Assembly (NCBI GenBank): GCA_030015575.1
Contig: JASDDO010000006.1
Location: 373,200,137 to 373,264,136 of the forward strand
Direction of reading: 5' to 3'
Source: Agapanthus africanus
Taxonomy: Eukaryota > Streptophyta > Magnoliopsida > Asparagales > Amaryllidaceae
Length of the DNA: 64,000 nt
The notes beneath the pieces were generated by a model that did no database searches, was not told where the DNA came from, and was given only the letters and a program-made list of their open reading frames with translations. Within the stretch, counting starts at the first letter, position 1; each line of letters starts with the position of its first letter. Of this stretch, positions 56,620-64,000 are shown piece by piece. A program made the translations under genes and the position numbers.

Positions 56620-56856
56620 TAAATTGTCAAAACCCCTCAAGCAGGTTTTCCTGTTGACAAAAAACCCCGGCTTCGAAACGGTAGTCAAAAACCCATGGAA
56701 ATTTTTCATGCGATATCTGTATAATTGCTTGTTAGCTATATCTAAATAGGTCATACATATCGCAGATAACTATACAAATGTCTCAGCCAATGAGCCGTTT
56801 CGAACCGAGGGAATTTTTGTCAGCCGGAAAACTTGCCGGGGTTTTTTGACAATTTA
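56620..56856. mobile_element. MITE with terminal inverted repeats of about 60 bp
   Basis: Left end TAAATTGTCAAAACCCC and right end GGGGTTTTTTGACAATTTA are inverted copies. Pairing continues through AGGTTTTCC/GGAAAACTT, TGACAAAAA/TTTTTGTCA and TTCGAAACGG/CCGTTTCGAA. Total about 237 bp with no coding capacity. Superfamily not assigned; a target duplication is not clear beyond TA. Confidence 0.75.
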
Positions 56857-57065
56857 ATTATCCTAAATTAAAAGATGTCTGCTTCATGAAATAAATGTGG
56901 CTACTCTCTGTCTCTAAACAATAATGATCCCATATGTCTCCAGCCACTATCATCTCTGCAACAGTGCATATATAATGGTTAAGAACTATGGCTTCAATTG
57001 CACTCCCTACAGTACTTGCCACCATTTCATACTTGCCCAGCAAAGGAGATGATATCCAAACCTCC

Positions 57066-57097
<32 letters not shown>

Positions 57098-57539
57098 GCT
57101 TTTTAAAGCTTTGTTGAGCTCTTGTGGTCCACAACCACTCACTAATTTTAGCTCTTCATCAATTGTAGCCCACCCAATTGCATAAGCAAACAAAATCATA
57201 AGAAACTTGACTCCATATAAACTTTCTGCAGTATTAACAAATTTGAGGTCGACCCAGAAACAGAACAGAAAGTTCTTAGCTTCTACTATGTGCAAAAAAT
57301 AAGATACAAAACAGAAAGAAAAAAAAAAGGCTATGAACTCGTCATCAACTAAATGAAAGAAGCTTCAAAAAGATTTTACATTATATGTTATATTAAGAAT
57401 TAAAGAAAATGAAGAATTAATAAGAAGAAGAATACAGGTATATATCTTCCTCTTCTTTTTCCTTCTTCGTTTGCTCGCGCTAGCTGTCGACCGATCGACT
57501 ATCCATCTCATTTTTAATTCTTCTTGATGAATGAAAGCT

Positions 57540-57806
57540 TCATCTGTTGTGCAACGGATTTGGACCAGTGGGGACGGCTCTCATCTCATCATCCAATGCA
57601 CTAGTACTACATTTCTTCTCTGTTTTGGTAGAGTTGCATAAGTTTGCCGAGAAGACGATTGTCGTTGAAGCTGCTGATCTTTTCTCATTGCTCTTAGATG
57701 GAACATGCTTCTTCTCGACGATCTCTCGTCGACCCGATGCTTGTTTGTTGATGCTGAAGATGACCAGCAAGAAAAGTGCGGCCAAAACTAGAGCAGAGAT
57801 CCTCAT
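57540..57806 (-). CDS. CLE: CLE-family signalling peptide precursor (88 aa)
   Basis: Single exon. Residues 1-23 (MRISALVLAALFLLVIFSIN and on) form a secretory signal peptide. A variable, Lys/Ser-rich middle follows, and residues 76-87 are RAVPTGPNPLHN, a clear CLE dodecapeptide (consensus RxVPxGPNPLHN) with one extra Arg at the C-terminus. Members are cleaved, secreted and, in many cases, hydroxylated at the prolines, then bind leucine-rich-repeat receptor kinases such as CLV1/BAM to control meristem or vascular cells. Length and layout are typical. The 5' flank (57807-58330) is rich in GA repeats. All key CLE residues are present, so it is likely functional. Which CLE clade cannot be settled from the peptide alone. 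Confidence 0.9.
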   Translation of the reverse strand: MRISALVLAALFLLVIFSINKQASGRREIVEKKHVPSKSNEKRSAASTTIVFSANLCNSTKTEKKCSTSALDDEMRAVPTGPNPLHNR

Positions 57807-57834
57807 TAATTTGATATAGAGAAAGTGAGAGAGC

Positions 57835-58192
57835 TAGAGAGGGCCGAGGGAGAGAAGAAGGAGAAGGGCAAAGAGAGAGAGGGGAGAGGGGGTCAAAGGA
57901 GGCAATAACTAAGGTTCCTCGAATTTACAGTTTTATTATGAAACATCCACATCCTCTCTCTCTCTATCTCTCTCAAAGACTGTGTATTAATTCCACCCAA
58001 CTTCATTAATTGAAACTTGAATGAGAGAGAGAAAAGATTAATTTAATTTGAGAGAGAGAGAGAGAGCGCGCGAGCGCAAGTAAGGAAATGATGACCAAAA
58101 TAAATCCACGACCTATAGCACAACACAACACCAAACGAAACAAATGGAAATGCTGTGGCTTAGCTAGGCACGCATACATTCCATTCCATTCC

Positions 58193-58230
<38 letters not shown>

Positions 58231-58318
58231 ATTAAAGAAGTCATAAAGTATTTTGTTTGTTGAGTATTAATTAGAGAGAGAGAGAGAGATTGAGAGAGAG
58301 AGAGCGCTATAAGAGAGA
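57835..58318. repeat. GA/CT microsatellite-rich 5' flank of the CLE gene
   Basis: Several (GA)n or (CT)n runs at about 57953-57975, 58049-58068, 58195-58227 and 58273-58306. In plants such tracts are common in 5' UTRs and core promoters. A TATATAAAG motif on the minus strand at about 58490-58498 could serve as a distant TATA box for the CLE gene, giving a long 5' UTR; this is uncertain. Confidence 0.6.
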
Positions 58319-58499
58319 GATAGGGAAGCAAAAGAGAAGGGCAAGTTTGGGTTTGGGGAGAACAGTACAGGGGGGATTGAATAGTGATGGAGGAAGAGTC
58401 TGAAGAGACACAGGCCTGAGAAAGAGGGGATATATATGGAGCTAATTCAATGCATGGAGGGATTGACCCGGAGGGTATTTGGTTGCCATCTTTATATAA

Positions 58500-60721
58500 C
58501 ATTTGTTGTGCAATATGGGCCCTGCTAGGGCCCAGTCCCCAGCCTCTCTCCCAACCTCCGTGGTGCCTTCCGTATGCGGCGTCCAGGACTGGGGTCAGCA
58601 GCATCGGATCGCTCTGTGCGGTAAAATCGATCCCCGAGACCTCGGCCTGCTCAACCACCCGCTCCTACACCCACATTAAGCAGTAAAGTATAAGTATAAA
58701 ATTTAAATTTGAACCTTCCAAAACTAAAATTTCAAATATGGGTAGAATAAATATTAACACTTACGCAATACTCCTGGGTAGCGACGTCGGGACATCGAAG
58801 CTCGCCCGTAGCGGGATCTGTCGAGGTGCCGTGGACGGCAAGATATGCGGACAGCACGCTCGGTGTACCACCTTGCGCCAGGGTCTGAGCTGTCTGCAAT
58901 ATTAGAAAATAACTCTTAATATTAGATATATTAGAAAATAACTCTTAATATTGTAGAATATCACAAAGGTTGGTCTATTGTAATTTACCGATAACTCCAT
59001 GGCTCGAGTAATATTCCTCGAGCCACCTGTGTAAGTGGGGCGACCCCTCTTCGCCGACTTCCTGTTCTCTGTATTCTGAGCGGCCTGTTTCTGCACAACG
59101 CATTAACATTTAGTTTTCTAATTAAGGAACACAAAAAAATAAATTATATCCTAAACAATGAATTACATTTAAAATACATACCTGTTTACGTTGAGAGTCG
59201 AAATATTTGCACAATAGAGGCCATGTCTCTACGTCGACTCTCGCAAACGCCGGCGTAGATAGGAGGGCCGCTCTCTCTGCCTCGGGGGTCGCTATCCACA
59301 GGGAGTAGCAGTCGGCCTTCGGCTCATTCCTGTTGTATCGGACCTTGGTCTGCATGTTCTTCATCAGGCCATTGTACAGAGCATGAAGGTCGAGCACCCT
59401 CCCAGGGTGATCAGGGTCGGGTACAGGCTGGAAATCGTAATCCGACTGAAAATACAAAAAAAACATTGTTATTAGATTGCAAGTGTTAATAATAAATATA
59501 TTGGATAAATCAAATGAAAATATATATTAATACGTACCCGAGCCTGATCAAAGAAGAGGGCGAATGAGCGCCGGTGCTGCTCGCCCCACTCAACGTGAAG
59601 TGGATAGTTCTGCACGAGCCGGCTCTCGTCCCCCATATACGGGCCGAACCTCTCGGCATGAGGACCGGTATAGCAATAGTCAAAGGTAAAAAAGAGGGGG
59701 GAATGTTGCCTCCCCCATAGCTCTGTCAGGCCTCAGCTTATGGGACTGATTCGGGCCTCGAGTCCCCCTCTGGGGATGGAGAGGCCCTGCGTCTGCAAGA
59801 AATATCAAGACAATCAATATTAAGATAAAGTTGTATTAAGAAATCAAGGTTAAACGAAAATTGAAGTGTGATATATACCTCCGGTGACTAAAGCATGAGC
59901 CTGGGCCCGGGCAGTAGCACGAGCGGGACGATAGTTCCTCCGGTGAGGAACAGCCGGGGTCCCGGATGCGGACGCATCCCCTCCAACTAGAAAATAAACA
60001 TTGACGCTAAATTTCCATGAAGTTCATATTTATTCTATAGAGCATATGTAAAATGAATAAATATTTTATATTTATTCATACTAACCTGCAGACGATGCGG
60101 AGGGTATGGAAGTGGCAGAAGTGGCCCCTGCGTCAGATGTGGACGCACCACCTATAATTAGACAATTAAAAATAGATTATATAAGTAATTGCAAAAAGAA
60201 TGTATAGATCGATAATATAACGTTCTAAATCAATATGCATGCACTATAGGATATATAAACATACCCGCAGGTGCGGTGGTGTCACCACCTACAGCTAGAC
60301 AATAATAAAAATTGCTAAGTAAGAGCAAAAGGAATGTGTGTATATTTATGATATAGCATTCTAAATCAATATACATGCACTATATGATAAATAAACATAC
60401 CTGGAGGAGCGGGAGTGGCCTCTGTCCCAGATGTGGACGCATCACCAACAACTAGACAATCAAACATTGACAATATAAGTAATTTTGACATAAACAGGCA
60501 TGAATATCTGTAATATTATATTCAAAATGGATATGCGTGCAGTATATCTGGAGGTGTGGCAAAATCCACACGGAAGGAGACATCCGAAGGGGTCTCCGAT
60601 CTGGGTGCAAGACCGGCCCTCTGAAGCTCCCTACGGAGCTCTCCGGCCGCAAAACCGCTCTGCCTCTGCCTCTGCCTCTGCCGCGGCTGGAGCTCCTGCC
60701 GCCCCTCGCTGCTCCCGACAT
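58500..60721 (-). pseudogene. Decayed gene resembling plant CACTA/En-Spm (Transposase_24-type) protein
   Basis: Minus strand, many small exons. The first block (60721 down to about 60545) starts MSGAARGGRSSSRGRGRGRG. Then come tiny Gly/Ala/Thr/Ser exons at about 60440-60395, 60293-60266, 60152-60086 and 59995-59880. Next are PYMGDESRLVQNYPLHVEWG (about 59640-59580), DLHALYNGLMKNMQTKVRYN and WPLLCKYFDSQRKQ (59455-59180), KRGRPTYTGGSRNITRAM (about 59060-59000) and GGTPSVLSAYLAVHG (about 58870-58820). The WxxLCxxF plus THTGGSRS-like pattern is that of the family associated with En/Spm transposons. An in-frame stop near 59735 and an apparently altered splice donor at about 60546 suggest decay. 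Terminal inverted repeats were not found. Family assignment is moderate. Confidence 0.45.
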
Positions 60722-60935
60722 CGTCATCAAATCTAGATAAACGGTTCGTGGACGCATTAGACAATCATTAAAAATATTGACTATATATGTATAGATCGTA
60801 AAATGTGAAATAATAATATAACATTACTGATAACCTTTTTCGTTTCGTGGGCGCATGTTCAGACCATAATATTGCATTCTTCATTCCCCTATTCTTATCC
60901 GTTTTATAAATAAACAGGTACTCTTGACGTACGTT

Positions 60936-62151
60936 TGTTGCATATTACAGGATACAGGCTCTTGGAGCGAAGACAGTGAGAAAAGACAAAAGATGATACA
61001 AAAGAGAGACTTTTGACCCATAAGTAGAAGAATTCTAGTGACGAAGAACAAGTCACAATTGTATAAGGCAATGCAGTCCGAAGTGTCAAAGTGAGCGGTC
61101 AAAAGATCATTACAAGTTGTCACTGAAGATCTGGCGAAGACCCAGAAGTCAAATGGAGAAAAGAAGTATAAAAGTTGAAAGCCCAAGAATCCCTGAACCA
61201 AGCCCAGAAAAATGAAGATCCAATTCCCTTCTTTGGCCGCGGAACCGCGGCCAAACCTAGGCTGGCGCCGCGGTTCCGCGGCCATCAAGTGCCCGTGTCG
61301 GTGGAAAATTTCTGGGTCGGTGCATCGGTGCGGGGGTTTGGATTTTCAATGGGCAAATCTGTATTTTCACATGTGCGAGAGTTTGTAACCCTAGTTTCCC
61401 TGTTTTCTTATAAATTGTAGTCAAAAATTGTAAAACCCGATGCCTCTTTTCAATCAATAAAATTCAGAATTGCTGGGAGTATTATTCAGATCTGTTCTAT
61501 ATTGCTTGGAGGGAGCCGTCAACCTAGTAAGTTATTTTATTTTAATTCTTTTAATTAGTATGTCGTATCATCCCCTAATGAGCGAGTAGTCTCCTCGCTT
61601 GTTAAGGTTAGCCTCAGGAAAAGGTTTGAGAAATGAGATCTCTCACCCCTTTCATGCCATCCATACCTAAGAGTTAGAACTCCATGCATGCACGCATAAC
61701 CGCTCCCTACGGCATCCTACCTCTCGAGGTAACGATGAACCGTAGTATAAAGGGCCGGTTGCGCGTGTTTTCCATGGAGGTTAGGGTAATTATCAACAAA
61801 GGAAGGATACGAATCTAGAGGAAGAAACATCTTCCCAAAAGATTCGGATCCACTTTATTGATAATTACCGTAATATCTAATAGATCTAAAATAGGGCAAT
61901 GAAAGCGGTAAGGAAACCCTTAATCTCCAAACTTCCCCTAAACCTAACCCTAGCAAGACTTTAATTTAGGTTAATTTAGTTTAGTGATAGATCTAGTTTT
62001 TAGATTTAATCAATCCAAACAACATTTGGAATCAACTCGTGATAACACAAAAAGGAAATTACCCATCTCTGTGGATCGATCCGTACTCACCGGCTAGCTG
62101 CAAAACGACGCCGTTTCTGATTGCGGTAAATACAAGTTTTCAAATTAATCA
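60936..62151 (+). repeat. Athila-like Ty3/gypsy 5' LTR
   Basis: The right end (AATTAATCA at 62151) is fixed by the primer site that follows; the left end is a guess. It holds a GC-rich hairpin (61235-61283), TTATAAATTG (about 61409) and AATAAA (about 61458) as promoter and poly(A) candidates. A mobile element of this family therefore starts here and leaves the window. Confidence 0.55.
61235..61283 (+). other. GC-rich hairpin in Athila-like LTR
   Basis: GGCCGCGGAACCGCGGCC pairs with a downstream CCGCGGTTCCGCGGCC; each half is also nearly self-complementary. Same core as the C1 leader hairpin. Confidence 0.75.
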
Positions 62152-62153
62152 AA

Positions 62154-62171
62154 TGGCGCCGTTGCCGGGGA
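62154..62171 (+). other. Athila-like primer binding site
   Basis: TGGCGCCGTTGCCGGGGA, the Asp-tRNA-type site characteristic of Athila elements. Confidence 0.9.
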
Positions 62172-63403
62172 TGGCGTAAAATTTCTTTTGTGTAATTTCG
62201 GGTTGATATAAATTTTAAAAATTATAAAAATCTGAAAATAATAAAAAAGAAATAAAAATTATCAATTTTGATCTGTGTGAAGGGTTTATTGTTTGAATCT
62301 TGCAGGAACAGCGAAGAATCGCGGAATTAAAAATTTACAGAGGGCAAATCTGGAAAAATCACATCAGAACAGAGAAGAAGTGGTACAAGGGTGCAGCACA
62401 AATTTTTTCATAGCCTGATCACCCTATACGACCGCGCTTCCGCGGCCTTATCCCTACTTCTGCCGCGGTTCCGCGCTCTGACTGCCACGTCAGCGCACCA
62501 AATTTTCTGGTCTGTTTCCTCCTTCTCCCCTCTGCAACCTACAATATATCCACTGTGAAAATTTTCTGCAGGAATTCTTTGCGCTAAAATCTTCTCTACC
62601 CTTCTAAATAACAGATTTTCTGCAGGTTTCTTTGCGCCGCGCTAAAAATTGATTGCAAGTGAATTTTATTGTTTTGCATAATTTAATCGGACTCTAAAGG
62701 TCTAATTGACCAAACTCAGATTGGGTGGGGATTTCATCACTCTTCCCAGGACCCCAGAAAACACCTAAAGCATGTGCATTGACCACAATTAATTAAAAAA
62801 ATATTAGACTCAGACCTAAGGACATCAAGCTCAATAGGAAAAGGACTAGTATAGGCATCGACCGTTTATCCTAACTGATATTGCGGTGTCTAGGCTAGTG
62901 GTTATTAATTAGGCCCACTGTAGTGGTGGTTCCCTCCCACTTACCTGGCCGTACTTGTCGGTGAAGAGGCGGTTTGAGGTCCTATTTCTAGCCCTAGTTA
63001 GGAGCTGTCTAGCAGACCTAGGTGACCCTAGATTTAGGCCTGATTGTGCATGTGTGGTTGATACATTTGTGTCACGAGTCCCTTTCCAAAAACCTTTTTG
63101 CAAAACTCTCACATAAATAAAAAAAAAGAGAAAAATCTTTTCAAAACTTGCAACTTGCCGCTAAGAAACCTTGCAACTCACTTCCATCACTTCCCTCCAT
63201 TGACGTTATCTTACCCCCACATTCTGTCTTTTTTTTCTGACTACACTACCCCTTTTAGTGTATGTCATTTTGGACTAGGGATACTAACGCCCGATTAGTC
63301 CGTGTTTCGTTGGTACCGACCGACGAACCCTTCGACGAGCCCTTCGTCGACATTCCGTCCATTTCTTTACCTCCACCTTCAAATTCTTACCTTACCGACG
63401 GGA
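62172..63403 (+). other. Athila-like leader with GC-rich hairpin
   Basis: A leader of about 1.2 kb. At 62432-62475 it has a GC-rich inverted repeat (CGCGCTTCCGCGGC and GCCGCGGTTCCGCG) preceded by TAGCCTGATCACCCTATACG, which resembles the sequence in front of the C1 and C2 hairpins. At 62850-62980 a block is shared with the insertion in C4 (29760-29900). A frame at 63222-63400 (TRDTNARLVRVS) may be the gag N-terminus, shifted relative to the frame below. Confidence 0.6.
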
Positions 63404-64000
63404 ATGATTCCACCTCCGTTAGGTGCGAATAACCCGAATCTTCCGCCTGTTGTAGCGCCCGCACGAGTTGCGCTCCAGGATCTCTTCTACCCCGTCCGCA
63501 CTTCTTTACCTACATGTCTTACACCCCCACCGGCAAATGGGGACAACTTTGAAATAAAACCACATTTCATGAATATGCTGCCAAAATTTCATGGTTTGGA
63601 ATTCGAAGATGCGTATATTTTTATTAATAAATTCCAAAATGTGTGCGCTATGATGAAAACGACCCAATTAAGTGATGACGCTATAAGGCTAAGGGTCATT
63701 CCTTTCACCTTATGTGACCTAGCCGAGAAGTGGCTATATAGCACCGCATCACATTCCATTAGAAATTGGGACGAGTTTGTGAGAGCTTTTCTGAAAAAGT
63801 TCTATCCTCATCACAAAACTGCTAGAATCCGTAACGAGATTATACAATTTTCACAGCTTCCTTCCGAACCATTTTGGAAGTGCTTCGAGAGATTTAAAGA
63901 CCTACTCGTTCAATGCCCTCATCATGGGATCGAAAGTTGGCAACTTTGCCAAATATTATACGAGGGACTGAACTTGGCAACGAAGCAGTTGGTAGAAACC
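63404..64000 (+). CDS. Athila-like gag, 5' part (runs off window)
   Basis: Open from ATG 63404 to the window end with no stop (199 codons). The Retrotrans_gag region reads NFEIKPHFMNMLPKFHGLEF, DDAIRLRVIPFTLCDLAEKW, WDEFVRAFLKKFYPHHKTAR and FERFKDLLVQCPHHGIESWQ, closely following Athila gag. Gag is the capsid protein that packages element RNA in cytoplasmic particles. The true start may be upstream in another frame (63222-63400), which would mean one frameshift near 63400. Confidence 0.82.
   Translation, partial: MIPPPLGANNPNLPPVVAPARVALQDLFYPVRTSLPTCLTPPPANGDNFEIKPHFMNMLPKFHGLEFEDAYIFINKFQNVCAMMKTTQLSDDAIRLRVIPFTLCDLAEKWLYSTASHSIRNWDEFVRAFLKKFYPHHKTARIRNEIIQFSQLPSEPFWKCFERFKDLLVQCPHHGIESWQLCQILYEGLNLATKQLVET

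Noticed and set aside
56858..57295. Minus-strand frame of 145 codons with a long Arg-Glu repeat
   Set aside because: The repeat is only the translation of a GA microsatellite and the rest has no recognisable domain.
58164..58500. Continuation of the transposon-like reading frame toward the CLE gene
   Set aside because: It becomes Ser/Leu-rich from CT repeats and loses any similarity; probably host flank read through.
1..64000. CRISPR arrays, bacterial operons, riboswitches
   Set aside because: Tandem repeats here are retrotransposon or satellite-like and lack repeat-spacer structure; gene features are those of a plant nuclear genome.

Overview
The window is nuclear DNA of a flowering plant. 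Three things show this: nested LTR retrotransposons of typical plant lineages (Tat-like, Athila-like and chromodomain Ty3/gypsy, plus several Ty1/copia), a plant-type AAA-ATPase gene with introns, and a CLE peptide gene. I cannot name the species. Nothing suggests bacterial, organellar or viral DNA. Only two host genes are well supported: the AAA-ATPase (21196-24161, +, three exons) and the CLE peptide precursor (57540-57806, -). Almost everything else is transposable-element DNA or AT-rich intergenic DNA.

Layout. 1-16.57 kb: a Tat-type Ty3/gypsy element (G1, minus strand) whose 3' UTR carries tandem repeats. A complete copia (C1, 5641-16248, + strand) with 2,225-bp LTRs and a perfect 5-bp target duplication is inserted in its 5' LTR. 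16.6-21.1 kb: a foldback repeat, then a small internally deleted copia (C3, minus strand). 21.2-24.2 kb: the AAA-ATPase gene. 24.2-27.3 kb: intergenic, with a promoter-like stretch and a miRNA-like hairpin. 27.3-31.8 kb: a decayed copia (C4) interrupted by an LTR-like insertion. 31.8-54.3 kb: a three-layer nest. An old copia (C5, minus strand) is split by a chromodomain gypsy (G2, 32999-53244), which is itself split by a second copia (C2, 36266-46441). Each inner insertion has a perfect 5-bp target duplication. 54.3-58.4 kb: intergenic, with a MITE and the CLE gene. 58.5-60.8 kb: a decayed gene resembling plant CACTA/En-Spm proteins. 60.9-64 kb: the 5' LTR, leader and start of gag of an Athila-like element that runs out of the window.

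Most notable: C1 and C2 are related but diverged. Neither has a recognisable gag; where gag should be, both carry a long leader of about 2.3-2.9 kb. Within it lies an ordered set of hairpins: two copies of an AT-rich hairpin, each followed by a nearly invariant 20-nt box, then three stem-loops sharing the apical sequence TTGACCTYCGTCAA. Basal stems differ between elements by paired changes that preserve base pairing (for example C-G to T-A), the signature of a selected RNA structure. The pol region of C2 is ruined although its LTRs are nearly identical, so C2 probably moved using proteins supplied by others, which would leave the leader and LTRs as its functional parts. A separate GC-rich hairpin block is shared by the C1 and C2 leaders and the Athila-like leader, across the copia/gypsy divide. 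All divergences and foldings here were counted by eye.
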